Source: Bacillota bacterium (lineage in GTDB: Bacteria; Bacillota; Clostridia; Lachnospirales; Lachnospiraceae). From it: a DNA stretch of 20,526 bases. The translations under genes and the position numbers were made by a program. The notes under the pieces were generated by a model. That model saw only the letters and a program-made list of their open reading frames with translations. It had not been told where the DNA came from and searched no databases. The stretch is from contig JAEWHU010000085.1 of assembly GCA_023387635.1 (NCBI GenBank), positions 1 through 20,526 of the forward strand. The letters are read 5' to 3'. Below, piece after piece: positions 8,013 through 15,409 of the stretch; the stretch's first letter is position 1, and each line of letters opens with the position of its first letter.

Positions 8013-10472
8013 ATGAAATATCAATATATAATTGAAAAAATGACTTTGGAAGAGAAAGTATCTTTACTATCTGGTAAGGATTTTTGGCAAACCAAGGCAA
8101 TCAAACGATTGAATATACCAGCTATGTTTTTGGCAGACGGCCCTCATGGTATTCGTAAGCAGCTAGCTGCATCTGATCATCTAGGATTAAATGCTGGTGC
8201 TCCAGCTACTTGTTTTCCGACTGCAGCAACCATTGCGAATAGTTGGGACATATCACTTGGAGAAGAGATAGGTAAATATTTGGGTGATGAGGCGGTAGCA
8301 CTACAGGTTAATGTACTTCTTGGACCTGGATTAAATATTAAACGAAGTCCTTTATGTGGACGTAATTTTGAGTACTTTTCCGAAGATCCATATCTATCTG
8401 GTAAAATGGCTGCAGCATATATACGCGGTATACAAAGTCGTGGCATAGCAGCGTGTCCAAAACATTTTGCAGCAAACAATCAAGAGTTATTACGTTTGGC
8501 TAGTAACTCGGTTATGGATGAGCGTACCTTACATGAAATTTATCTGACAGGATTTGAGATAGCAGTGAAAGAAGGACATCCAAAGACAATCATGTCATCC
8601 TACAATCAATTGAATGGCACTTATACCAATGAAAATGAACATTTACTTCGCGATATTTTAGTTGAGGAATGGGGATTTGATGGAATAGTAGTATGTGATT
8701 GGGGTGGTAGTAACGATAGGTTAAGTGGTCTCATAGCTGGAAATCATCTTGAAATGCCTGCCACTGGAGGAGATAGTGATATTCAGCTTAAAAAAGCTGT
8801 AGAAAATGGTGGTTTAAGCGATGAACTACTTAATCAGCGTGTGGATGAATATTTAAAAGTACTATTTGATTGTCAGATAGATTCTCATGGTAACAAAGAA
8901 TTTGATAGGGAAGCACATCATAAGGTGGCACGTAAAGCGGCAGAGGAATCCATTGTGCTATTAAAAAATGAGGAAAATATACTACCACTTAAAGCTGGCA
9001 CAAAAGTAGCAGTTATCGGCGACTTTGCACAAACACCTCGTTACCAAGGCGCTGGTTCTAGTCTTGTGAATGTAACACAACTAGATAACGCCTTAGATCT
9101 AATTGAGCATAGTGGACTTACTATGATTGGATTTGAACAAGGATTTAACCGTAATGGAGTAAAAGATTCTACAAAACTTGATGCTGCGTGTCAGTTGGCT
9201 AAATGCGCAGAGGTTGTTCTGTTATATCTAGGTCTGGATGAACTAAGTGAAACGGAAGGACTTGACCGAAGTCATATGGATATTGCAAAAAATCAACTAG
9301 ATGCATTGACTGCAATTCATGAGGTAAATCCTAACATTGTAGTAATACTTAGTAGTGGTGCAGCTATAGAATTGCCTTTTATGGAATTATGTAAAGGAGT
9401 TGTACACGGTTATCTGAGTGGTCAGGCGGGTGCTGGAGCTATGCTTAATGTTTTAACCGGAAAAGTTAATCCAAGCGGAAAATTGGCCGAAACTTATCCA
9501 ATTAGACATAGGGATACTCCTGCCTACGAATATTTTCCTGGCAAGGAACGTACTGCAGAATATCGAGAAGGTTTATATGTTGGCTATCGTTACTACGATA
9601 CGGCAAAAATACCAGTTTGTTTACCATTTGGTCATGGCTTAAGTTATACTAGGTTTACTTATTCTGATCTAATAATAACGGAAACAGAAGCTAGTTTCAC
9701 CATTACTAACTCAGGAAATGTAGCTGGTGCTGAAGTTGCCCAGCTATATGTACATGCAAAGAATAATGCTATATTCCGCCCATATAAGGAACTTAAGGGA
9801 TTTACTAAGGTGTTCCTAAACCCAGGGGAGAAGAAGAATGTTGTAATTCCATTAGATGACATGGCATTTCGCTATTATAATGTTAATACGAAACAATTTG
9901 AAGTTGAGAGTGGAATATATGAAATTTTAATTGGTGCATCTTCGGAAGACATACGTTTAAGTGGAGATATCAAGGTGAAAGGTACTAACTCAGTAAGTCC
10001 ATACAAACCTGAAACATTACCAAGCTATTACAATGGTAATATTAAGAATGTATCGGATAAGGAATTCAGTGAGTTATTAGGACACCCTATTCCATCATCC
10101 TTGTGGGATAAAACCTTACCACTGGAGCGAAATGATACGATTTCTCAATTGTTCTATGCTAAGAGCCCAGTTGCAAGGTTAGTTTATCGAATTTTAACCT
10201 CTATAAAAAAGAAAGCGGATGCTAAGGGTACGCCAAATCTAAATATTCAATTTATCTACTATATGCCTTTTCGAGGCATTGCTAAGATGACTGGCGGGGC
10301 AGTAAATATTGCTATGGTGGATGCAATTCTTGAAATCGTTAATGGGCATTTCTTTGTTGGAATGGGTCATCTTATTAGAGCTTGGGTGCATAAAGGCAGC
10401 GAAAGTAGAAAAATTAAACAAGCATTAAACCAAGCAGTAAAAGTAGAAGCTAGGGGGAATGACAATGATTAG
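8013..10472 (+). CDS. glycoside hydrolase family 3 beta-glucosidase, canonical domain order, cytoplasmic
   Basis: An 819-residue enzyme from ATG 8013. An in-frame GTG at 8004 overlaps the ribosome binding site AAGGAGTG (7999-8006), so the ATG is preferred. Numbering is from that ATG. The barrel domain (~1-290) begins MKYQYIIEKMTLEEKVSLLS and carries DGPHGIRK (42-49), GRNFEYFSEDP (116-126), KHFAANNQE (150-158) and GIVVCDW with nucleophile Asp229. The C-domain (~305-545) has SIVLLKNEE, YQGAGSSLVN and the acid/base Glu415 in ETEGLDR. An Fn3-like domain follows (~553-655). Residues ~685-819 form an extra C-terminal region with the motif YMPFRGIAKMTGGA, seen in other clostridial GH3 enzymes and of unknown role. 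There is no signal peptide, so it should act on imported beta-glucosides or glycoconjugates. The GtrA-like gene overlaps its end. Confidence 0.92.
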   Translation: MKYQYIIEKMTLEEKVSLLSGKDFWQTKAIKRLNIPAMFLADGPHGIRKQLAASDHLGLNAGAPATCFPTAATIANSWDISLGEEIGKYLGDEAVALQVNVLLGPGLNIKRSPLCGRNFEYFSEDPYLSGKMAAAYIRGIQSRGIAACPKHFAANNQELLRLASNSVMDERTLHEIYLTGFEIAVKEGHPKTIMSSYNQLNGTYTNENEHLLRDILVEEWGFDGIVVCDWGGSNDRLSGLIAGNHLEMPATGGDSDIQLKKAVENGGLSDELLNQRVDEYLKVLFDCQIDSHGNKEFDREAHHKVARKAAEESIVLLKNEENILPLKAGTKVAVIGDFAQTPRYQGAGSSLVNVTQLDNALDLIEHSGLTMIGFEQGFNRNGVKDSTKLDAACQLAKCAEVVLLYLGLDELSETEGLDRSHMDIAKNQLDALTAIHEVNPNIVVILSSGAAIELPFMELCKGVVHGYLSGQAGAGAMLNVLTGKVNPSGKLAETYPIRHRDTPAYEYFPGKERTAEYREGLYVGYRYYDTAKIPVCLPFGHGLSYTRFTYSDLIITETEASFTITNSGNVAGAEVAQLYVHAKNNAIFRPYKELKGFTKVFLNPGEKKNVVIPLDDMAFRYYNVNTKQFEVESGIYEILIGASSEDIRLSGDIKVKGTNSVSPYKPETLPSYYNGNIKNVSDKEFSELLGHPIPSSLWDKTLPLERNDTISQLFYAKSPVARLVYRILTSIKKKADAKGTPNLNIQFIYYMPFRGIAKMTGGAVNIAMVDAILEIVNGHFFVGMGHLIRAWVHKGSESRKIKQALNQAVKVEARGNDND

Positions 10473-10962
10473 GTTCATTCAGCAATTTAAAGAAGAACAT
10501 GGGGAAATTTATGAATTTATTATGTTTAATCTTCTCAGTAATATCGCTACCATTACGAACTTTGTTGTACTGAATGTTGGAAATAATCTTTTATTTGCTT
10601 CTCTTGTGAATACAGATTTCTCTTTTTGGGTGTTTGACTATTCTGTTCCCAATGGAGGACTGGGTGGATTTCTATCTTTTTTATTAAGTTATGCTTGTGC
10701 CCAGGCCGTTAACTTTATTGTACAACGTAAATTGGTATTTGGTGCTAATAATAAATTAGGCAAAGCAATTCCAGTTTATATAATTACCATTATGGTTGTG
10801 TATTTCATATGTTTATATGTTCCTACCTTGGTAATTGGACCATTGACAAAAGTAGTTGGTAGTCTGTGGGCAACCAATATAGCTAATGTTATCAATATCT
10901 TTATTCAGGTAGTTATTAATTATCCTGTTATGAAATATGTTATTATGCGTAAGGAAGATTAA
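10465..10962 (+). CDS. GtrA-like family membrane protein
   Basis: A 165-residue protein with four hydrophobic segments (about 17-47, 66-86, 100-122 and 136-155). It fits the GtrA family in length, topology and the conserved VNFIVQRKLVF segment (82-92) near the end of helix 2. GtrA-type proteins are implicated in translocating polyprenyl-phosphate-linked sugars across the membrane for glycosylation of surface polymers. Two close ATG codons exist. The one at 10465 is preferred because GGGGG (10453-10457) lies seven bases away, against one base for 10459. It overlaps the GH3 stop codon by eight bases, so the two are translationally coupled. A GtrA protein made with a beta-glucosidase hints at turnover or building of a glucosylated surface or lipid-linked glycan, but this is inference. 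Confidence 0.82.
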   Translation: MIRFIQQFKEEHGEIYEFIMFNLLSNIATITNFVVLNVGNNLLFASLVNTDFSFWVFDYSVPNGGLGGFLSFLLSYACAQAVNFIVQRKLVFGANNKLGKAIPVYIITIMVVYFICLYVPTLVIGPLTKVVGSLWATNIANVINIFIQVVINYPVMKYVIMRKED

Positions 10963-11031
10963 TATTCAAATGCTGAAGAATAAAGTTTAATAAATATAAT
11001 AATAAATATTTTAATCAAATATTCTAGAGCC

Positions 11032-11085
11032 AAAAGAGCATGTTATGAAATAGACTTAAAGTTTATTTTATGACATGTTCTTTTT
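11032..11085 (+). terminator. strong Rho-independent terminator after the GH3/GtrA cluster
   Basis: The segment 11035-11056 pairs along its whole length (22 bp, several G-U pairs) with 11060-11081, closing a three-base loop. A run of A precedes it and TTTTT (11081-11085) follows. The flanking A and T runs also pair. It lies 70 bp after the GtrA stop and ends the cluster begun at 5067. Confidence 0.85.
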
Positions 11086-11176
11086 GTTTATTTGAGTTCA
11101 TTAATTAGTAATTTGAATTAACACTTATGATATCAATAATCACTACATTAACTAGAATATACTTTTTACATATGGA

Positions 11177-11205
11177 TTGACTTCCTTTATTAGGAAAAGT
11201 ATAAT
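11177..11205 (+). promoter_or_regulatory. sigma-A-type promoter of the murA-like operon
   Basis: TTGACT (11177-11182) and TATAAT (11200-11205) are separated by a 17-bp spacer, a near-consensus housekeeping promoter. Transcription would begin near 11212, giving a leader of about 136 nt. The spacer itself holds a small dyad, TTCCT/AGGAA (11182-11186 and 11192-11196), which might be a repressor contact or chance. The remainder of the 385-bp gap between GtrA and this gene holds only the upstream terminator and the leader repeat listed separately. Confidence 0.65.
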
Positions 11206-11245
11206 TAGAAAGTACAGAATATGTACGTTATAGAATGACTTATAG

Positions 11246-11323
11246 CAGTGATATGTAATAATAATTTAATATAAGAACGAGAATGGCTTTACTGTTATAT
11301 AATATTAAAAAAATATATCACTG
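11246..11323 (+). repeat. inverted repeat in the 5' leader of the murA-like gene
   Basis: CAGTGATAT (11246-11254) is the exact reverse complement of ATATCACTG (11315-11323). Two further pairs (one G-U) extend the arms to 11256 and 11313. The repeat spans most of the predicted leader and ends about ten bases before the ribosome binding site (AAAAGGGGAA, 11331-11340). It could fold the leader into a long-range stem. I do not recognise a known riboswitch class. Confidence 0.4.
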
Positions 11324-11347
11324 AATTAATAAAAGGGGAAACATATT

Positions 11348-12658
11348 ATGTTAAATAATGAAACTTACTTGAAGGTGAATGGTGGAAAAACTCTAGAAGG
11401 TAATATAGAAATTAGTGGTTCAAAGAACTCAATTTTAGCACTTATTCCAGCGATGTGTTTGGGTGATGGAGAAGGAGTATTAACAAACGCACCTGAAATA
11501 TCTGATGTAGATGCTATGAAAGGAATTTTGGAGGAATTTGGTATACAACTAATTTGTGAAAATAAAAAGGTGTGTATTAAAGGAGATATGTGTTATACTG
11601 AATTAAGCAAACAATATGTTCCCAAGATTAGAGCATCAAACTTGTTTTTAGGTGTATTGTTAGCTAAATTTGGAAAGGCAATTGTACCACTTTCTGGTGG
11701 AGACAAGATTGGCAACAGACCAATTGATATTCATCTGCATGTATTTAATAAATTTGGAATTAAAACGGAAGTAGTTGATGGATATGTAAAATGTGAAGCT
11801 ACTCAATTTCCATATAAGGGACAAAAAATATTTTTAAGATTCCCAAGTGTAGGTGCGACTGAAAATGCGATGCTAGTTGCTAGTGCGGCGGATGGAGAAA
11901 CCATTATATACAATGCAGCTATGGAACCAGAAATCGTTGATATGGCAATCCTATTAAATTCAATGGGAGTTAAGATAACTGGCGCTGGAACTCCAGTTAT
12001 ACGTATTAAAGCTGCAAACAAAGAACTAATTAGGACAGAACATGAAGTTATTCCTGATCGTTTGGAAGCAGGAACCTTTTTATTTATTCTAGCTATTACT
12101 AAGGGTCGCGGGATAATAAAAAATGTAATTCCAGACCATATTATGTCTATTATCTCAATTCTTTCGGATTCAGGTGTAGATATAAAACTTGAGGGTAGCA
12201 ATATTATTGTTGATGCAACTAATTCTGAGCTACAACCTATACATGTTGAAGCATTACCATTCCCAGGATACCCAACTGATTTACAGCCATTTGCTTCTGT
12301 ATATGCTTTAAAATGTAGTGGAATGTCAACCATAAAGGATGGTATTCATGCTGAGAGATTCAACCATTTATATGAGATTAGAAGAATGGGTATGGTTTAT
12401 GATAACCCATCCTCTTATATTATGATAAATGGTATGCAAAAATTAGCTGGAACAACATTAGGGGGAACGGATATTAGGATGGCTGCATCACTTGTTATGG
12501 CAGCATTGATAGCTGAAGGTGAGTCTAAAATATATGGATTAAGTCATATTTATAGAGGATATGATAATTTTGTAAAAAAACTAATAGATTTAGGTGCAGA
12601 CGTTAGCTTTGGTAATAATGAACCATCTGATACACTTTATGAGATAAAATGTATCTAA
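11348..12658 (+). CDS. murA: UDP-N-acetylglucosamine 1-carboxyvinyltransferase (MurA family) with Asp in place of catalytic Cys
   Basis: A 436-residue protein of full MurA length. The family transfers enolpyruvyl from PEP to UDP-GlcNAc, the first committed step of peptidoglycan synthesis in the cytoplasm. Conserved residues can be matched to the E. coli enzyme: Lys26-Asn27 in GSKNS (K22/N23), Arg124 in IGNRPIDIH (R120), the FPSVGATENAM block (165-175), EPEIVD (193-198), Asp311 in GYPTDLQ (D305), Arg337 in HAERFNH (R331) and Arg403 in IYRGYDN (R397). The position of the catalytic Cys115 reads GGDKIG, so it is Asp119 here. Cys-to-Asp forms (as in mycobacteria and chlamydiae) remain active and are not alkylated by fosfomycin. 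The start has AAAAGGGGAA upstream. It is the first gene of a two-gene unit with a small FakA-like protein. Whether it is the housekeeping enzyme or a paralogue cannot be told from this window. Confidence 0.9.
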   Translation: MLNNETYLKVNGGKTLEGNIEISGSKNSILALIPAMCLGDGEGVLTNAPEISDVDAMKGILEEFGIQLICENKKVCIKGDMCYTELSKQYVPKIRASNLFLGVLLAKFGKAIVPLSGGDKIGNRPIDIHLHVFNKFGIKTEVVDGYVKCEATQFPYKGQKIFLRFPSVGATENAMLVASAADGETIIYNAAMEPEIVDMAILLNSMGVKITGAGTPVIRIKAANKELIRTEHEVIPDRLEAGTFLFILAITKGRGIIKNVIPDHIMSIISILSDSGVDIKLEGSNIIVDATNSELQPIHVEALPFPGYPTDLQPFASVYALKCSGMSTIKDGIHAERFNHLYEIRRMGMVYDNPSSYIMINGMQKLAGTTLGGTDIRMAASLVMAALIAEGESKIYGLSHIYRGYDNFVKKLIDLGADVSFGNNEPSDTLYEIKCI

Positions 12659-12696
12659 TTTAAAATATTTCAAAATAGAACAGGAGAAAAATTAAG

Positions 12697-12945
12697 ATGG
12701 ATTATAGATTTGATACTCAATTATTAATTGAAGGTGAAAACCTTTCAGAAGATACAATAAATGATTATATTACAGAGAACATAGAAGGCGATTGCTTACT
12801 TGTGGTTGGTGATGAGGAACTTATTAAGATTCATTTTCACACAAATATTCCATGGAAACTTCTTGAATACTGTGCTTCATTAGGTGATATTCATGATATC
12901 GTTGTTGAGAACATGGAACGACAAGCCAATGGTCTCCAAGGTTAA
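12697..12945 (+). CDS. small stand-alone protein resembling the C-terminal domain of YloV/FakA (DAK-family)
   Basis: An 82-residue protein. GDCLLVVGDEELIKIHFHTN (31-50), followed by PWKLLEYCASLGDIHDI (52-68) and ENM.RQ, resembles the segment of YloV/FakA fatty-acid-kinase proteins that reads roughly GDSLVVVGDDDLVKVHVHTNNPGKVLEYALKLG. The kinase (DAK2) domain and the rest of that protein are absent, and no coding remnant precedes it, so it looks like a free-standing domain rather than a decayed gene. Such short proteins are sometimes labelled 'kinase to dihydroxyacetone kinase', but catalytic activity should not be assumed. The ATG has AGGAGA at 12682-12687. It starts 38 bp after the murA-like gene with no terminator between and is followed by a strong hairpin, so the two form an operon. 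Confidence 0.72.
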   Translation: MDYRFDTQLLIEGENLSEDTINDYITENIEGDCLLVVGDEELIKIHFHTNIPWKLLEYCASLGDIHDIVVENMERQANGLQG

Positions 12946-12954
12946 ATATATGAA

Positions 12955-13007
12955 AATATCCACATGATATTGGTAATGTAAAACATTGGCCATATCATGT
13001 GGATATT
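12955..13007. terminator. bidirectional terminator between convergent genes
   Basis: A perfect 16-bp stem (12955-12970 with 12992-13007) encloses a further short stem (TGG/CCA and AATG/CATT). It lies between the stop of the small FakA-like gene (+) and the stop of the DUF3788-type gene (-). On the minus strand the stem is followed by a short T run. On the plus strand the tail is A/T-rich but has no long T run. Confidence 0.75.
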
Positions 13008-13034
13008 ATTTAATTCATAGGACATTGCGTCACT

Positions 13035-13463
13035 TTATTTTTTTATGCTACATTTATATCTAAGGTCTATGAAATCGAATACGTCGTTAAGAATATTTTC
13101 ATTTTTAATCTCAAACATCAACCATTTTGAATTATTCCCTGGATTAGTTTCTTTGAATAAATGTTGTGTATAACTGCAAAAATTAGGAAGCATATAGCTT
13201 AACTCAACTGCTTCATTATTACCAATAACAACCATCACATTAAAACCACCTTCTAATGGATAGGCAGTACATAAAGATTTACCTCTCTTCTTAAACTTCA
13301 TATTCCATCCACTTTGAAAGGAACATTTGCTGTATTCTACTATTGTTTTACATTTGTATAATTTGATAATTTCGGAATAGAACTTGTCCCAGAGCGGGCT
13401 TCCTATATATTCTCTGATAATATCCGAGTCCGGTATTTGGGTTTGGTCATAATGATTCCACAT
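13035..13463 (-). CDS. DUF3788-type protein, function unknown
   Basis: A 142-residue soluble protein without signal peptide or membrane segment. The central motif VEYSKCSFQSGWNMKFKKRG (residues 42-61), followed by KSLCTAYP and a strand like FNVMVVIG (74-81), matches what I recall of the DUF3788 family. Near the C-terminus, NSKWLMFEI (111-119) also fits. Cys47 and Cys65 lie in the conserved part. No biochemical role is established to my knowledge. The ATG is preceded on the minus strand by AGAAAGGA (13471-13478). It is a single gene, convergent with the small FakA-like gene and divergent from the next one. Confidence 0.75.
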   Translation of the reverse strand: MWNHYDQTQIPDSDIIREYIGSPLWDKFYSEIIKLYKCKTIVEYSKCSFQSGWNMKFKKRGKSLCTAYPLEGGFNVMVVIGNNEAVELSYMLPNFCSYTQHLFKETNPGNNSKWLMFEIKNENILNDVFDFIDLRYKCSIKK

Positions 13464-13752
13464 AACATAGTCCTTTCTTGTTGTTTTTCTATTCTCTATT
13501 TCGTTCAGTGTAATATATATTATTGAAAATAGCTTTCCTTATTTTATTATATTAAAAAGGGATGTAAAATCAAGGTGGTTTCTAAAAAATATAAAAATTT
13601 TCTAACTAATGAAATTACAGCTATCAAATATTTAAGGGAATTAATATTATGTTCGTTGTTTATTTAAATTGTTTATTTTATGTGTTTATTTTTCACCTTT
13701 ATAAGATTATTTCATATTCTAATATATAAAGTTTAAGTAAAGGATTTTAAAA

Positions 13753-14217
13753 TTGAGCCAAGATAGATATGATTATAATAAAGATGTAACATATGAGCAA
13801 ATGTTAGCAAAGCACTCTTTAAACGAAGGTTTTCCTATGTATCAACAGATGCAAGAAGAAAAGGTAACTAGTTTACAACAACCTCCAAGAGGTCCAGGTA
13901 ATCAATCTCAGACCGTAGGAAGAGAACCAAGGACAGCTCCACCTAATTTCACCCCTGAACTTCCTGCTGAACAACGTCAGTTTTCTAACCAACCAGGATA
14001 TGCTTCTCCAGAATCCTTTAGAGGGGGCCATCAGCCTAGAAGTTTCAGAAGATGTATTAACCGTTTTACATTTATCTGGTTGTTTAATGGACGTAGTTTT
14101 TGGTTTTACCCAATCTTTGTTCAAAACCAGCTAGTTTTTGGTTTCCGATGGAACGGCAGAAATTGGGTTAATGATACTATAAATATGAGAAGAATATTCC
14201 ATTTTCAATGTTTTTAA
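13753..14217 (+). CDS. small Pro/Gln-rich protein with aromatic C-terminal domain, function unknown
   Basis: A 154-residue protein starting at TTG 13753, which is supported by AAAGGA at 13739-13744, eight bases away. No ATG lies early in the frame. Residues 1-~98 are hydrophilic, rich in Gln, Pro, Glu and Gly, and probably disordered. Residues ~100-154 are strongly aromatic and basic, with FTFIWLFNGRSFWFYPIF (105-122), FGFRWNGRNWV (129-139) and the bracketing Cys101 and Cys153. A similar Cys-bounded, Trp/Phe/Arg-rich tail occurs in small uncharacterised clostridial and bacillar proteins, as far as I recall. There is no signal peptide or typical transmembrane helix, although the aromatic block could associate with membranes. 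It is a single-gene unit ended by a long hairpin. Confidence 0.65.
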   Translation: MSQDRYDYNKDVTYEQMLAKHSLNEGFPMYQQMQEEKVTSLQQPPRGPGNQSQTVGREPRTAPPNFTPELPAEQRQFSNQPGYASPESFRGGHQPRSFRRCINRFTFIWLFNGRSFWFYPIFVQNQLVFGFRWNGRNWVNDTINMRRIFHFQCF

Positions 14218-14265
14218 GATATCATATTTCATAAGACAGGATACACTTTAATAATAAGAACTTGC

Positions 14266-14310
14266 TTAAACCCTTTTAATCTATATTAACAATAGGTTAA
14301 AAGGGTTTAA
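14266..14310. terminator. bidirectional terminator between convergent genes
   Basis: TTAAACCCTTTTAA (14266-14279) is perfectly repeated in inverse at 14297-14310. Inner pairs extend the stem to 19 bp around a seven-base loop. It sits between the small aromatic protein gene (+) and the sensor kinase gene (-), both of which end toward it. T runs inside and after the stem serve either direction weakly. Confidence 0.75.
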
Positions 14311-14365
14311 CTATTTTAAATAAATTTCCTTTTTACTACCACATCTTTTATTAGTGATTATTCTA

Positions 14366-15409
14366 TTATACTGGAAGAATTACTTGAAATGTAGTTCCAG
14401 TTAAGTCAGATTTTTTAACACATATGGTTCCTTTATGAAGCTCAACAATTTTCCTGGCAATGGTAAGACCAAGACCATTACCATTACCTGAATGTGAAGT
14501 ATCACCTTGATAGAATTTATCAAATACTCGTTCACGAGTATTTGCATCCATTCCAGAACCACAGTCCCTGATTTCGAAAGTTACATTGAATTCATCACGA
14601 ACAAGGTTTATGGATATGGTAGAACCTTCTTTCGTAAATTTAATTGCATTATCCAGTAAATTTAACCAAACCTCACTTAATAATTCTTCATTTCCATTAA
14701 TATAAATTTCATTACATTCAAAATCAAAATTAATATTCTTAACATTCCATTTATTCTCCAGAATAGCAATAGAACGACGTATTTGTTCTGATATGTTGAA
14801 TGTTTCAATATTTGTAATAATTGCCTGATGTTCAACCTTTGATAATTTAAGCACATTAGTGGAAAGTGCAGCTAGACGCTCGGATTCGCTGATAATAATA
14901 TCTAGATATTCGTTTCGCTCTTCTAACGTTAGTTCGTCATATTTTAATACCTTTGCAAATCCACGCAAGGAGACAATTGGAGTTTTAAATTCGTGGGAAA
15001 AATTATTGATAAAATCAGAACGTAACATTTCCGTATTACCTAGTTCCTTTGCCATATGGTTAAAGCTCGTACTTAACTGTTTGAATTCAGCAGGTCCCTT
15101 TAAATCTATTCTTATATCAAAATTACCTTCTGCAAGTTCGTTTGCTGCTGAAATAACTTCCCGCAAAGGTTTTAGAACAACATGCCCCAAAATTATGGAC
15201 AAGATAATACCAAATAGCAAACTAAAAAAACTTAGAGCAATAAAGGGTTTTAAAGGAAGATAAGGTAAAGACCAATCAAAGAAGCCAATATGAATGAGTA
15301 TTCGTACTGTGAAAATGGCACATATGAGCGTGAATACAAGTATAATAAATACCGTACCAACAAAAGTAAAAGTCATACCAATTTTTCTGAAAATCTTCTT
15401 AGTCAACAT
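14366..15409 (-). CDS. HAMP-containing sensor histidine kinase (PhoR/EnvZ class)
   Basis: A 347-residue kinase from ATG 15409. An in-frame TTG at 15430 has its purine run directly against it, whereas the ATG has AAGGCGG at a proper distance, so the ATG is preferred. Numbering is from that ATG. Transmembrane helices at ~10-38 and ~55-76 flank an extracytoplasmic loop of only about 20 residues. The HAMP linker (~77-130) includes LKPLREVISAANELAEG. HisKA has the phospho-acceptor His139 in FSHEFKTPI. The ATPase domain has the N box LNLLDNAIKF (Asn250, Asn254), DCGSGMD (Asp282) and GNGNGLGL. The gene overlaps the regulator gene by 11 bp and is coupled to it. With so small an external loop, it probably senses within the membrane or through a partner protein. 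The divergent ABC transporter or orphan membrane protein are candidates. Confidence 0.92.
   Translation of the reverse strand: MLTKKIFRKIGMTFTFVGTVFIILVFTLICAIFTVRILIHIGFFDWSLPYLPLKPFIALSFFSLLFGIILSIILGHVVLKPLREVISAANELAEGNFDIRIDLKGPAEFKQLSTSFNHMAKELGNTEMLRSDFINNFSHEFKTPIVSLRGFAKVLKYDELTLEERNEYLDIIISESERLAALSTNVLKLSKVEHQAIITNIETFNISEQIRRSIAILENKWNVKNINFDFECNEIYINGNEELLSEVWLNLLDNAIKFTKEGSTISINLVRDEFNVTFEIRDCGSGMDANTRERVFDKFYQGDTSHSGNGNGLGLTIARKIVELHKGTICVKKSDLTGTTFQVILPV

Noticed and set aside
11803..12333. 176-codon open frame on the minus strand within the murA-like gene
   Set aside because: It is antisense to a clearly conserved MurA sequence and has no recognisable motif, so it is a shadow frame.
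12697..12945. The FakA-like gene as a pseudogene remnant
   Set aside because: It has its own well-placed ribosome binding site, starts cleanly after a spacer without coding remnants, and ends before a terminator.
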